This document shows, one piece after another, positions 31,296 to 42,214 of a stretch of 64,000 nucleotides of DNA. Source of the stretch: an uncultured Pelagibacteraceae bacterium. GTDB lineage: Bacteria > Pseudomonadota > Alphaproteobacteria > Pelagibacterales > Pelagibacteraceae. How positions within the stretch are numbered: the stretch's first letter is position 1; every line of letters begins with the position of its first letter. The DNA lies in NCBI GenBank assembly GCA_902557385.1, contig CACDZF010000004.1:1-64000 (forward strand), written 5' to 3'. Below the pieces are notes generated by a model. The model was not told the DNA's origin. It saw nothing but the letters and a program-made list of their open reading frames with translations, and did not search any database. A program made the translations under genes and the position numbers.

Positions 31296-32228
31296 ATGAA
31301 AAACAATCTTTCAAATATTAAAAAAGCTAAATACTACTTAGATAAAAATGAGTGTATAGGTATTCCTACAGAAACAGTATATGGATTAGCAGCCAATGCT
31401 TACTCCGATGTTGCAACAAAAAAAATATTTAAATTAAAAAAAAGACCTAAAAAAAACCCCTTAATAGTCCATTATAGTAGTTTAAAAATGTTAAAGTTTG
31501 ATTGTAAAACAAACGTTTTTTTTTATAAGTTGTATAAAAAATTTTGTCCTGGACCCATCACATTTGTTTTAAAATTAAAAAAGAATAGTAAAATCTCAAA
31601 AAACGTTACCAATTACAAAAAAACATTAGCTATAAGATTTCCAAACAATTCTGTTACTAAAAAATTAATTAAAAATCTCAAGTATCCACTTGCAGCACCA
31701 AGCGCAAATATTTCTTCAAAAATTAGTCCAGTTTCTAAAGATGACGTGAAAGATGAATTTGGTAAGAAAATTAAATTTATACTTGATGGAGGAAGATCAA
31801 AAATAGGTCTTGAGTCCACTATTGTCAGTCTAATAAATAAACCAGAAATATTAAGATTGGGTGGAATAGAAGTAAAAAAAATAAAAAAAATAATTGGCTT
31901 TAATATTAAATATAATAATCAAAAGAAGAGAATTGCATCTCCTGGACAAGAAAAGGTTCATTATTCCCCAGGGATACCAATAAGGCTAAATGTTGCTGAT
32001 GCAAACAAGGATGAGGCATTTTTATTAATTAAAAAAAGGAAATTGTCTGGTAAAAACTTTTATTATTTAAGTAAAAATAAAAATCTTAAAAATGCAGCAA
32101 AAAATTTATACAAAACTTTAAGAATGATTAAAAAAAGGAAATTTAAAAGTATTGCAGTTGAAAAAATACCTAATAAAGGTTTTGGTGAAGTAATTAATGA
32201 TAGATTGCTTAGAGCCTCAAAATTCTAA
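31296..32228 (+). CDS. tsaC: Threonylcarbamoyl-AMP synthase (Sua5/YrdC)
   Basis: IGIPTETVYGLAANAYSDVATKKIFKLKKRPKKNPLIVH, PLAAPSANISSKISP. Confidence 0.94.
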   Translation: MKNNLSNIKKAKYYLDKNECIGIPTETVYGLAANAYSDVATKKIFKLKKRPKKNPLIVHYSSLKMLKFDCKTNVFFYKLYKKFCPGPITFVLKLKKNSKISKNVTNYKKTLAIRFPNNSVTKKLIKNLKYPLAAPSANISSKISPVSKDDVKDEFGKKIKFILDGGRSKIGLESTIVSLINKPEILRLGGIEVKKIKKIIGFNIKYNNQKKRIASPGQEKVHYSPGIPIRLNVADANKDEAFLLIKKRKLSGKNFYYLSKNKNLKNAAKNLYKTLRMIKKRKFKSIAVEKIPNKGFGEVINDRLLRASKF

Positions 32229-32962
32229 TGGAATATTCAGTAGAAGTTATAAACCTCTCTAAATCTTATGGAAAAAAAGATGCTGTAAGAGGAATAGATT
32301 TTAAAATCAAAGAAAACGAAATAATTGGACTTTTAGGTCCAAATGGCTGTGGTAAAACAACGACGATTGGGATGCTACTTGGTTTATTAAAACCCTCTAA
32401 AGGTCAAATTAATATAAATGGAATGAAAATTGAAAAAAATAGAATAGAAATTCTTCAAAAGATAAATTTTATTTCACCATATATAGAATTACCAAAAAAG
32501 CTTACTGTTCAACAAAATTTAGTTGTATATGGAAAATTATATAGTGTTAAAAATCTAAAAAGTAGAATTGAATATCTTACCAGCAAACTAAGATTAGAAG
32601 AGCTTTTAAAAAAAATAACTGGCGAACTTTCCTCCGGCCAAAAAAATAGAGTAAGTTTAGCGAAAGCATTAATTAATGATCCAGATGTATTGTTTTTGGA
32701 TGAACCAACGGCATCATTAGATCCAGAGATTGGTGATTTTGTTAGAACTTTTTTAGAAAATTATAAAAGAGAAAAAAAAATATCTGTTTTATTAGCGTCA
32801 CATAACATGAATGAAGTGACGAGACTGTGTTCATCAGTATTAATGATGAAAGATGGTGTAATTATTGACAAAGGAAAGCCTAAAGAATTAATAGCAAAAC
32901 ATGGTAGACAAAATTTAGAAGAGGTATTTTTAAAACTTACAAGAAGTAAAAATGAAATTTAA
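32228..32962 (+). CDS. ABC transporter ATP-binding protein
   Basis: GLLGPNGCGKTTTIGMLLGLLKPSKG, LSSGQKNRVSLAKALINDPDVLFLDEPTASLDP. Confidence 0.95.
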   Translation: MEYSVEVINLSKSYGKKDAVRGIDFKIKENEIIGLLGPNGCGKTTTIGMLLGLLKPSKGQININGMKIEKNRIEILQKINFISPYIELPKKLTVQQNLVVYGKLYSVKNLKSRIEYLTSKLRLEELLKKITGELSSGQKNRVSLAKALINDPDVLFLDEPTASLDPEIGDFVRTFLENYKREKKISVLLASHNMNEVTRLCSSVLMMKDGVIIDKGKPKELIAKHGRQNLEEVFLKLTRSKNEI

Positions 32963-33743
32963 TAGAATATATGGTCTTTTTTTAAGACACTTTTTTTTAA
33001 TTACCAGATCTTTTCCAAGAGTTTTGGACTTAATATATTGGCCTTCAATTCAAATAACATTGTGGGGCTTCATTTCTAATTTTTTTGCGTCCCATAGCAC
33101 TTATTACAATAATGCCGTTGGAGTAATATTAACATGTGCAATTTTGTATGATTTTTTATTTAGGACAAGTATTGGTTTTAACATGTTATTTTTAGAAGAA
33201 ATATGGAGTAGAAATTTTACAAATTTATTTATTTCACCAATAAAAATAAGTGAAATAATTATTTCCTTAGTTTTTACAGCATTAGTCAGAGCTCTGATTG
33301 GTTTAATACCCGCAATTCTGCTAACATCACCACTTTTTGGAATATCCTTATTAGACCTTGGGGTGCATTTGTTTTTTCTTTTTTTAAGTTTATATATATT
33401 TGGAATTACTCTGGGAATATTTGTGTCTTCAGGCTTATTAAGATTTGGTCCTTCATTTGAAAATATTGCCTGGTCAACAATGTTTTTATTAGCACCTTTT
33501 GGATGTATTTATTACCCTATAGAAATTTTACCTGAATTTTTTCAAAAAATAGCATACTCGCTTCCTCTTGTTTATATTTTTGAGGAAGCTAGAAACATAC
33601 TTATCAATCAAAGTGTTGATTATCAAAATATAATAAAAGCATTTTATTTAAATGGAATATATCTAGTTATCGGAATATCTTTGTTTTATTATTCTTTTGA
33701 GAAGGCAAGAAAAAAAGGTACTTTAATAAATATTGGTGAATAA
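32952..33743 (+). CDS. ABC-2 type transporter permease
   Basis: Six-TM ABC-2 membrane protein, overlaps the ATPase gene by 11 nt. Confidence 0.88.
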   Translation: MKFNRIYGLFLRHFFLITRSFPRVLDLIYWPSIQITLWGFISNFFASHSTYYNNAVGVILTCAILYDFLFRTSIGFNMLFLEEIWSRNFTNLFISPIKISEIIISLVFTALVRALIGLIPAILLTSPLFGISLLDLGVHLFFLFLSLYIFGITLGIFVSSGLLRFGPSFENIAWSTMFLLAPFGCIYYPIEILPEFFQKIAYSLPLVYIFEEARNILINQSVDYQNIIKAFYLNGIYLVIGISLFYYSFEKARKKGTLINIGE

Positions 33744-33820
33744 TGGTGCGCCTGGAAGGACTTGAACCCTCAGCCTCCTGATCCGAAGTCAGGCGCTCTA
33801 TCCAATTGAGCTACAAGCGC
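33744..33820 (-). tRNA. tRNA-Arg(UCG)
   Basis: GCGCTTGTAGCTCAATTGGATAGAGCGCCTGACTTCGGATCAGGAGGCTGAGGGTTCAAGTCCTTCCAGGCGCACCA; CCA end abuts permease stop codon. Confidence 0.95.
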
Positions 33821-33843
33821 ATATAATAGTACTATTATAAAAT

Positions 33844-34824
33844 ATGAAAAATATCATTAATATAATTGTCAAAGATGAAGAAAATGGTAGTCGTATTGAC
33901 TCATTTATTTCAAAAAAAGAAAAAAAATTAAGTAGAACTAGAATTAAAAATTTAATTATACAAAAAAATCTTAAATTAAATGATGTCTTGACAATTAATC
34001 CATCTCAGAAAGTTGTTGCTGGAGATAAAATTAATTTAGTTATACCCGAACCAATAAAGGCTTCTTTAAAACCATACAAATTTAAAATTGATATAGTTTA
34101 TGAGGACAATGATCTATTAGTTTTAAATAAACCCGCTGGGATTGTGATGCATCCAGGTGCTGGAAATTACGAGAATACAGTTGTCAACGCTCTTGTAAAT
34201 CATTGTGGAAAAAATTTATCAAATATAGGAGGTGAATTAAGACCAGGAATAGTTCATAGAATTGATAAGGATACATCGGGATTAATCGTGGTTGCAAAAA
34301 ATGATTATGCCCACGAAAACTTATCAAATCAATTTAATAAACATTCTATTGAAAGAATATATGAACTGATAGTTTGGGGAAAATTAAGACCTCAAACTGG
34401 TAGGATTGAAACTTTAATCACACGAAGTTCAAGAAATAGACAGCTAATGGAAGTTGGTATAATCAAAGGAAAAAAGGCAATTACAAATTATAAAACCTTA
34501 GAAGTATTTGAAAATGATAACACCCCAACTTTAAGTTTAGTTGAGTGTAAGCTAGAAACTGGAAGAACTCATCAAATAAGAGTTCATATGAGTTATAAAG
34601 GTAATAATATTTTAGGAGATAAAAAGTATAAAAAAAAATTTAAAAAAATAAAAAATATTGATCTAAATCTCAAAAAACTTATCTATAATTTAGGTAGGCA
34701 ATTTCTGCATGCAAAAGTAATTGGTTTTATCCATCCTAAATCTGGAAGAAAATTACGATTTAGCTCTGTTTTACCAAATGATTTAATGAATATAGTAAAA
34801 ACCCTTAGAAACATTGATAAATAA
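33844..34824 (+). CDS. rluD: RluD-family 23S rRNA pseudouridine synthase
   Basis: NKPAGIVMHPGAGN, RPGIVHRIDKDTSGLIVVAKND. Confidence 0.93.
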   Translation: MKNIINIIVKDEENGSRIDSFISKKEKKLSRTRIKNLIIQKNLKLNDVLTINPSQKVVAGDKINLVIPEPIKASLKPYKFKIDIVYEDNDLLVLNKPAGIVMHPGAGNYENTVVNALVNHCGKNLSNIGGELRPGIVHRIDKDTSGLIVVAKNDYAHENLSNQFNKHSIERIYELIVWGKLRPQTGRIETLITRSSRNRQLMEVGIIKGKKAITNYKTLEVFENDNTPTLSLVECKLETGRTHQIRVHMSYKGNNILGDKKYKKKFKKIKNIDLNLKKLIYNLGRQFLHAKVIGFIHPKSGRKLRFSSVLPNDLMNIVKTLRNIDK

Positions 34825-34865
34825 ATCATTGTAAAATTAAAAATCTTAATTAAATAAATAATCCT

Positions 34866-35759
34866 ATGAGTACAACTTCTAGTTATAATCTTCCTGCTCT
34901 ATCTAATGAGGGCGGGCTATCTGCATATCTTGCACAAATTAAAAAATTTCCAATGCTAGATGCCGAGGAAGAATACATGTTAGCAAAAAATTGGAAATCT
35001 ACTGGCAATGTAAAGTCTGCTGAAAAACTTGTAACGAGTCATTTAAGGTTAGTTGCAAAAATTGCAATGGGTTATAAAGGATATGGGTTACCAGTTAATG
35101 AAATGATTTCAGAGGGAAATATTGGTCTTATGCAAGCTGTAAAAAAATTTGAACCAGAAAAAGGTTTTAGATTGGCTACATACGCTATGTGGTGGATAAA
35201 AGCATCTATACAAGAATATATTTTAAGATCATGGAGTTTAGTAAAAATTGGAACAACAACAGCACAAAAAAAATTATTTTTTAATTTAAAAAAACTAAAA
35301 AATCAAATCGCACCTAGAGCTGAAGGTGATTTGAGAAAAGAACATGTTTCCGAAATTGCAGACAAATTAAATGTTAGCGAAGAAGAAGTTGTTTCTATGA
35401 ATAGAAGATTATCAGGCAAAGAACATTCTCTTAATGCTCAAATCGGTGAAGACGGAGATGAGTGGCAAGATTGGATTGTAGATAAAGAAATGGATCAAGA
35501 ATTAAAAATAGCTCAAAAAGAAGAGATGGACCAAAGAAAAGATCTTTTAAAAGACTCTATTAAAATACTAAATGATAGAGAAAAAGAAATTTTATATTCT
35601 AGAAGATTAAATGATGAGCCTACTACTTTGGAAGATTTAAGTAAAAAATATAAAATAAGTAGAGAGAGAATTAGACAAATTGAAAATAAGGCTTTCGAGA
35701 AGCTTCAAAAACATATGCTTAATTCCGCTAAATCAAAAAATCTTTTACCAGCAAATTAA
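34866..35759 (+). CDS. rpoH: RNA polymerase heat-shock sigma factor (sigma-32)
   Basis: [77 protein letters not shown]. Confidence 0.96.
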   Translation: MSTTSSYNLPALSNEGGLSAYLAQIKKFPMLDAEEEYMLAKNWKSTGNVKSAEKLVTSHLRLVAKIAMGYKGYGLPVNEMISEGNIGLMQAVKKFEPEKGFRLATYAMWWIKASIQEYILRSWSLVKIGTTTAQKKLFFNLKKLKNQIAPRAEGDLRKEHVSEIADKLNVSEEEVVSMNRRLSGKEHSLNAQIGEDGDEWQDWIVDKEMDQELKIAQKEEMDQRKDLLKDSIKILNDREKEILYSRRLNDEPTTLEDLSKKYKISRERIRQIENKAFEKLQKHMLNSAKSKNLLPAN

Positions 35760-37048
35760 TTTTTAAAAGGATCAACTATCAATATAGTATCGTTTCTTTC
35801 TGGACTTGTTGAAATACTAGCAACTTTTGTTTCTATAAATTTTTCTAATTCTTTAATATAAATTTTCGCATTTTGGGGTAACTTTTCAAAATTTTTAATA
35901 CCTTTAGTTGAACATTTCCATCCTTTAAAACTTTTATAAATAGGTTTTGCTTTTAATTGGTCTTCTAAAGCTGCAGGCAAATAATCCATTTTTTTATTAC
36001 CAACTTCATACGCAACACACATTTTTATTTCATCCAGTTGATCTAAAACATCTAATTTAGTTAATGCTATACCATCTATACCTGCAATTTTAATTGTTTG
36101 TCTGACTAAAACACCATCAAACCATCCACAACGTCTTTTTCTACTTGTTACTGTTCCAAATTCTTTTCCAACAGTTCCTAGCTTTTCTCCTATTTCATTT
36201 TTCAATTCAGTTGGAAAGGGACCTTCACCAACTCTAGTAGTATATGCTTTAGTAATTCCTAAAACATAATTTATTGAATTAGGTCCACAGCCAGAACCTG
36301 TGGCAGCAGCTGAAGCTACAGTATTTGAAGATGTAACAAAAGGATATGTTCCATGATCTACATCAAGCAAAATACCTTGTGCTCCTTCAAATAATATTTT
36401 TTTTCCTTGCGATTTAAATTCATCTATTTTTTTCCAGACTGGTTGTGAATACTTTAAAATTTCTGGTGCTATTTTTAATAAATCTTTTGTAAGCTTGTCT
36501 TTTTTATAAACTGCTTTTCCCAATCCTTTTCTTATTGCATTATGATGCATTAAAACAGTTTCTAATCTATGATCTAGATTTTCTTCTGAAATTAAATCCA
36601 TAACTCTTATTGACCTTCTGCCAACCTTATCTTCATAAGCTGGACCAATTCCTCTTCTTGTGGTTCCAATTTTAGCTTTGCCAGCTGCATCCTCTCTTAT
36701 TTCATCCATTTCCCTATGGAATGGTAAAATTAAATTTGCAGCCTCTGAAACAATTAAATTATTTTGAGTAATTTCAATTCCTTTAGATTGAATTTCTTTA
36801 ATTTCATCTAATAAAGCCCACGGGTCAACAACTACACCATTTCCAATAATAGATACTTTATCTTTTCTTACAATTCCTGAGGGTAATAATCTTAACTTGT
36901 ATGTTATCCCGTCGATCACCAAGGTATGTCCTGCATTATGACCTCCCTGAAACCTTATAACAACATCAGCTTCGCTCGATAGCCAGTCAACAATCTTTCC
37001 TTTGCCTTCATCTCCCCATTGAGACCCAACTACAACAACATTTTTCAT
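35756..37048 (-). CDS. purA: Adenylosuccinate synthetase
   Basis: [50 protein letters not shown]. Confidence 0.97.
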   Translation of the reverse strand: MKNVVVVGSQWGDEGKGKIVDWLSSEADVVIRFQGGHNAGHTLVIDGITYKLRLLPSGIVRKDKVSIIGNGVVVDPWALLDEIKEIQSKGIEITQNNLIVSEAANLILPFHREMDEIREDAAGKAKIGTTRRGIGPAYEDKVGRRSIRVMDLISEENLDHRLETVLMHHNAIRKGLGKAVYKKDKLTKDLLKIAPEILKYSQPVWKKIDEFKSQGKKILFEGAQGILLDVDHGTYPFVTSSNTVASAAATGSGCGPNSINYVLGITKAYTTRVGEGPFPTELKNEIGEKLGTVGKEFGTVTSRKRRCGWFDGVLVRQTIKIAGIDGIALTKLDVLDQLDEIKMCVAYEVGNKKMDYLPAALEDQLKAKPIYKSFKGWKCSTKGIKNFEKLPQNAKIYIKELEKFIETKVASISTSPERNDTILIVDPFKN

Positions 37049-37857
37049 CTAAACTTTTTATTTATACTTATTGTACTTAAATGATTTATTGGCCCATGAC
37101 CCTTGCCATACTTTAGTCCTGCGCCAATTGAATGGTTAACATACTTAATCGCCATCTCACAAGATTTCTTTAATGTTTTTCCACATGAATAATAAGTAGC
37201 AATAGCACTAGATAATGTACATCCAGTGCCGTGTGTATTTTTTGTATTAATTTTTTTGTTTTTAAAAGTTATTATTTGATTTTTACTTAGAAAAACATCA
37301 ATCATAATATTTGATTTGATATGTCCGCCTTTAATCAATACATTTTTTGCTCCAAAATTTAGCAAAATTTTTGCTGCACGTATCATGTCGTCTACTGAGG
37401 AGATTGATATTTTTGTCAAAATTTCTGCCTCAGGTATATTTGGTGTTATCAAACTAACCCTTTTAATTAATTTTGACTCTAAGATTTTTATTGAAGCATC
37501 GCTAATTAATTTAGTTCCCCCTTTAGCAACCATAACGGGATCTAAAATAATTTTTTGTGCTTTTATTTTATTTAAAGAATTCAATACAGCTTTTATTACC
37601 TTGGTTGAATACAACATTCCAATTTTAACTGCATCAGGTTTAATATCTTTTGATGTAAATTCTATTTGTTTTGATATTTCTCTTGGAGATATAGCCTCTA
37701 TCGATGTTACGCCTGTAGTATTTTGGGAAGTTACAGCTGTTATGGCAGTCATTGCATATGACCCAAGGGCTGTAACAGTTTTAATATCAGCCTGTATACC
37801 TGCACCCCCAGAAGAATCTGATCCTGCAATTATTAAAATTTTAGACTTAGGTTTCAA
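37045..37857 (-). CDS. thiD: Hydroxymethylpyrimidine/phosphomethylpyrimidine kinase
   Basis: [57 protein letters not shown]. Confidence 0.95.
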   Translation of the reverse strand: MKPKSKILIIAGSDSSGGAGIQADIKTVTALGSYAMTAITAVTSQNTTGVTSIEAISPREISKQIEFTSKDIKPDAVKIGMLYSTKVIKAVLNSLNKIKAQKIILDPVMVAKGGTKLISDASIKILESKLIKRVSLITPNIPEAEILTKISISSVDDMIRAAKILLNFGAKNVLIKGGHIKSNIMIDVFLSKNQIITFKNKKINTKNTHGTGCTLSSAIATYYSCGKTLKKSCEMAIKYVNHSIGAGLKYGKGHGPINHLSTISINKKFR

Positions 37858-39188
37858 TATTTTATCGATCGTTTAATTATTTTTATACACTTTATAATCA
37901 AATTTTTATTATGTGACTCACCCATAACTCTTATTTTTGGTTCAGTGCCAGATTTTCTAATCAAAAGTCTTCCATTTTTTCCCATAAGTTTATTTGCTTT
38001 TTTAATTGCCTTTTTGCACTTAAATTTATTTATTATATTTTTGTCTCTTACAATGATATTTTCTAAAATTTGAGGCATTGGCTTAAAAATATTTAGAAGC
38101 TCACTCGCTTTTTTCCCCTTTCTCATTGAAAATAAAACCTCTAAAGCTACTAGCAAACCATCGCCTGTTGTTGCAAAATTTCCTAATATAATATGACCTG
38201 ATTGTTCACCTCCAAGATTAAACTTATATTTCTGCATTTTTTCTTTAACATACCTGTCTCCAACATTGGCTCTTATAAATCTTATTTTTTTTTCTTTAAA
38301 ATAATTCTGCAATCCATAATTAGACATTAAAGTGCCAATTACACCGCCTCTAAGAATTTTTTTTCTTTTCCATCTACTGGCCAGCATCGCTATAATCTGA
38401 TCACCATCAACTATAGTGCCTTTTTCATCACATAGAATGATTCTATCAGCATCACCATCTAATGATATCCCTAAATTAACTTTATGTTTTTTAACTAAAG
38501 ATTTAATTTTTTTTGGAAAAGTAGAGCCACAATTTCGGTTAATATTTATTCCAGTTGGTAACGTACCTACATTATAAACTTTGGCTCCTAAAGATTTTAA
38601 AAGTTTTGGTCCAGATTTATATCCAGCTCCATTAGCACAATCTATTGCAATTTTAATTCCCTTAAGACTAAAATTATTAGGGAAATTTGATTTTAAAATT
38701 TCAATATATTTATCATTGGCATTCTCTAATCTTTTTACTCTTCCAAGAATACTAGGTTTAGATAAATTTTTTGTAATTTTGGAGTCTATTAACTTTTCAA
38801 TTTTTTTCTCAATTTTATCAGATAATTTTAAACCATCAGGACCAAATAATTTTAAACCATTATCAAAATAAGGGTTATGTGATGCAGTTATCATAATGCC
38901 CATATTTGCCTTCATTCTTTTTGTCAACATAGCAAGACCGTTAGTTGGCAAAGGCCCTAAAGTATAAACATGCATTCCAGCCGAGGCTAATCCAGATACT
39001 AAAGCTGGTTCCAAGGTATAACCTGACAATCTTGTGTCTTTTGCAATAATTGCTATTTGTTTATTTTTTTTAAGATTTTTAAAGTATGTCCCAGCTGCTA
39101 AACCAAATTTAAAAAACATTTCTCCATTAATATTTCCTTGGTTTACCTTGCCTCTAATTCCGTCAGTACCAAAATATTTTTTTGACAT
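37854..39188 (-). CDS. glmM: Phosphoglucosamine mutase
   Basis: KYFGTDGIRGKVN, GIMITASHNPYFDNGLKLFGPDG, SLDGDADRIILCDE. Confidence 0.97.
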   Translation of the reverse strand: MSKKYFGTDGIRGKVNQGNINGEMFFKFGLAAGTYFKNLKKNKQIAIIAKDTRLSGYTLEPALVSGLASAGMHVYTLGPLPTNGLAMLTKRMKANMGIMITASHNPYFDNGLKLFGPDGLKLSDKIEKKIEKLIDSKITKNLSKPSILGRVKRLENANDKYIEILKSNFPNNFSLKGIKIAIDCANGAGYKSGPKLLKSLGAKVYNVGTLPTGININRNCGSTFPKKIKSLVKKHKVNLGISLDGDADRIILCDEKGTIVDGDQIIAMLASRWKRKKILRGGVIGTLMSNYGLQNYFKEKKIRFIRANVGDRYVKEKMQKYKFNLGGEQSGHIILGNFATTGDGLLVALEVLFSMRKGKKASELLNIFKPMPQILENIIVRDKNIINKFKCKKAIKKANKLMGKNGRLLIRKSGTEPKIRVMGESHNKNLIIKCIKIIKRSIKY

Positions 39189-40240
39189 TATTTAAAATTT
39201 AGTGATTTAAAAACTTTTATACTTTGACTCACTTCGTTTACATCATGAACTCTTAATATTTGAACTCCTTGTGTCATTGCATATAAACTGGATGATATTG
39301 TTCCACCCAACCTTTCTTTGCTGTCATTAATTCCAGATAAATCTTTAATAAATCTTTTTCTAGAAATACCTAACATTACAGGAAATCCAAGCGAGTGAAA
39401 AATAGAAACATACTTAATTAAGGTCATATTATGTTTCAAGTTTTTACCAAATCCAATTCCTGGATCCAAAATAATATTATTGTGTTTAATTCCCAAAGAT
39501 CTCATTTTTTCTATTTTATTTTCAAAAAAATCATAAATATCCAAAAGAACATTTTTATATCTTGGTTTTTTTTGCATATTTTTTGGACTTCCCTGCATAT
39601 GATGAATAACGAACGGAGTTTTATTTTTTTTTACTATATTTATAGAATTAGCATCATATTTAAAACCAGACACATCGTTTATTAAATTAACTTTATAATT
39701 TACCCCTTGGTTCATAATCCAACTTTTTCTTGTATCTAAAGAAATAAACTTTTTTAATTTTTTAATTTTCTTTAACGTTTTGTTAATTCTCTTCCATTCT
39801 ACTTTGGTATTAACATCTTTAGCTCCTGGTCTTGTCGACTCTCCACCTATATCAAGAATTTGGCAGCCTTTTTTTACTAAATATCTCGCATGATTAAAAC
39901 CTAAATTTTTTTTATTATATTTTCCACCATCTGAAAAACTATCTGGTGTTAAATTAATTACGCCCATTAAAATAGGGAAGTCTTTAAAATTCAATCCCTT
40001 AAATTTTTTTTGTTTTGTAATTAATTTAATATCCTCTTTAATCTTTTGTCTGATTTTATATGTTTGTTTTTTTATTTCTCTTATATGAATTTTTTGTTTA
40101 TCTTTTCTAGATATTAATTCAATTGTATCAAATGATATTAAATGGTTATTACTTAAAGGTAGTGCTTTTCCTTCACTAATCTTTCTTTTTGATTTTTGTC
40201 CGAAATAAAAATTACACGCTCTAGTGTAATATTTTACCAT
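39188..40240 (-). CDS. folP: Dihydropteroate synthase with about 90-aa N-terminal extension
   Basis: ILMGVINLTPDSFSDGGKYN, ILDIGGESTRPGA, IILDPGIGFGK. Confidence 0.93.
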   Translation of the reverse strand: MVKYYTRACNFYFGQKSKRKISEGKALPLSNNHLISFDTIELISRKDKQKIHIREIKKQTYKIRQKIKEDIKLITKQKKFKGLNFKDFPILMGVINLTPDSFSDGGKYNKKNLGFNHARYLVKKGCQILDIGGESTRPGAKDVNTKVEWKRINKTLKKIKKLKKFISLDTRKSWIMNQGVNYKVNLINDVSGFKYDANSINIVKKNKTPFVIHHMQGSPKNMQKKPRYKNVLLDIYDFFENKIEKMRSLGIKHNNIILDPGIGFGKNLKHNMTLIKYVSIFHSLGFPVMLGISRKRFIKDLSGINDSKERLGGTISSSLYAMTQGVQILRVHDVNEVSQSIKVFKSLNFK

Positions 40241-40246
40241 TATAGT

Positions 40247-42151
40247 CTAATGAACTATCTTGGGCTTCATTCCCATAGAATCTAAAGCCGAATCTTGTTT
40301 TTTATCTTCTTCTTTTAAATCCTCTTTATTTGAGGGATATATGTTTTTATTTATTAAATTTTCTATTTCTTCACCTGTTAATGTTTCATAGGCCAGTAAT
40401 GCTTTAGCTAATTTATGCAAATCATCTATTTTAGTAGTTAAAATTTCTTTAGCTTTATTATAACCTTCATCAACTAGCTTTCTGATTTCTTTATCTATTT
40501 TTTGCGCCACAGCCTCAGATACGCTCTGTGTTCTAGCAACCGATCTACCCAAAAATACTTCTTCTTCGTTTTCTCCATATTCAACAGGTCCCAATTCATC
40601 AGTCATACCGTATTTTGTAACCATAGCTCTCGCCAGTTGAGTTGCTTGATTTATATCTGAGCCACTACCACCTCCAGCTCCCGTTGATATATTGTCTTTT
40701 CCAAATATTATTTCTTCAGCTACTCTTCCTCCAAAACATACTGCCAATCTTGCTTTTAAAAACTTAATTGAATAACCGTGTTTATCTTTTTCAGGTATGT
40801 TCATTACCATTCCTAAAGCCCTTCCTCTCGGTATTATTGTAGCTTTGTGTATTGGATCGTAACCAGGCATATTAAACGAGACCAAGGCATGACCACCTTC
40901 ATGGTATGCTGTAAGTTTCTTTTCATCTTCTGTCATGACCATAGATCTTCTTTCAGCTCCCATCATAACTTTGTCCTTTGCTTCTTCAAACTCAGTATAG
41001 GTTACTATTCTCTTGTTTTTTCTTGCAGCTAACAAAGCAGCTTCATTTACTAAATTTGCTAAGTCAGCACCTGAAAATCCAGGGGTTCCTCTTGCAACTG
41101 TTCTTAAATTTACATCCGGAGCCATTGATATTTTTTTACCATGTACTTTTAATATTTTTTCTCTTCCAATAATATCTGGCAAAGAAACTACTACTTGTCT
41201 ATCAAACCTTCCCGGTCTCAATAACGCTGGATCTAGCACGTCGGGCCTATTGGTAGCTGCAATTATAATTACACCTTCATTTGTATCGAAACCATCCATT
41301 TCAACTAACAATTGGTTTAAAGTTTGTTCTCTTTCGTCATTTCCGCCTCCAAGGCCTGCTCCTCTACTTCTTCCGACAGCATCAATTTCATCTATAAAAA
41401 TTATACATGGAGAATGTTTTTTACCTTGTTCAAACATATCTCTGACTCTTGAAGCGCCAACCCCAACAAACATTTCAACAAAGTCTGATCCTGAAATTGT
41501 AAAGAATGGAACGCCAGCTTCTCCAGCTATGGCTCTAGCTAATAAAGTTTTACCTGTTCCAGGAGGCCCAACTAATAAACACCCTCTTGGAATTTTTCCA
41601 CCAAGTCTACTAAATTTTTTTGGATCCTTTAAAAATTCAACTACCTCTTCAACTTCTTCTTTTGCTTCTTCCACGCCTGCTACATCATTAAAAGTAACTT
41701 TGCCTTTCAGCTCATTCATCATTTTTGCTTTTGATCTACCAAATCCCATGGCGCCACCTTTTCCACCTTGCATTTGTCGCATAAAGAAAATCCAAACTGC
41801 AATTAATAGCAACATTGGAAACCACGATAAAAGTACACCAAGTAGTGATGGCATTTTTTCATCAACCGGGGAAGCAGATATACTCACGCCTTTTTCTGAA
41901 AGCTTTTCTATAAGATCTGGGTAGTTTGGTGAGTAAGTTGTAAATACTTCACCATTAGACATTACTCCTTTAATATTATTTTCTTTAATTTCAACTTTAA
42001 CCACTCTTCCATTATCAACTTCTGATAAAAATTCCGAAAAAATAATATTGTTCGTTTTGTTTAAAGAACCCTGAGGATTTTTGAACATGTTATAAAGACC
42101 TATAGTTAAAAAAACTATAACTGCCCACATGACTAGATTTTTAAAATTCAT
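40247..42151 (-). CDS. ftsH: ATP-dependent zinc metalloprotease FtsH
   Basis: [56 protein letters not shown]. Confidence 0.98.
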   Translation of the reverse strand: MNFKNLVMWAVIVFLTIGLYNMFKNPQGSLNKTNNIIFSEFLSEVDNGRVVKVEIKENNIKGVMSNGEVFTTYSPNYPDLIEKLSEKGVSISASPVDEKMPSLLGVLLSWFPMLLLIAVWIFFMRQMQGGKGGAMGFGRSKAKMMNELKGKVTFNDVAGVEEAKEEVEEVVEFLKDPKKFSRLGGKIPRGCLLVGPPGTGKTLLARAIAGEAGVPFFTISGSDFVEMFVGVGASRVRDMFEQGKKHSPCIIFIDEIDAVGRSRGAGLGGGNDEREQTLNQLLVEMDGFDTNEGVIIIAATNRPDVLDPALLRPGRFDRQVVVSLPDIIGREKILKVHGKKISMAPDVNLRTVARGTPGFSGADLANLVNEAALLAARKNKRIVTYTEFEEAKDKVMMGAERRSMVMTEDEKKLTAYHEGGHALVSFNMPGYDPIHKATIIPRGRALGMVMNIPEKDKHGYSIKFLKARLAVCFGGRVAEEIIFGKDNISTGAGGGSGSDINQATQLARAMVTKYGMTDELGPVEYGENEEEVFLGRSVARTQSVSEAVAQKIDKEIRKLVDEGYNKAKEILTTKIDDLHKLAKALLAYETLTGEEIENLINKNIYPSNKEDLKEEDKKQDSALDSMGMKPKIVH

Positions 42152-42214
42152 AGTTGTAAGATAAGAATTATTGCAGATTAAACAAGTGACATTTTAGTAC
42201 AAAATTTGACTTTT

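Noticed and set aside
37316-37876. 186-aa plus-strand ORF antisense to thiD
   Set aside because: Complete overlap with a clear thiD gene; no recognisable domain.
41013-41924. 303-aa plus-strand ORF antisense to ftsH
   Set aside because: Lies wholly inside the highly conserved ftsH; Ser/Pro/Phe-rich translation typical of antisense frames.
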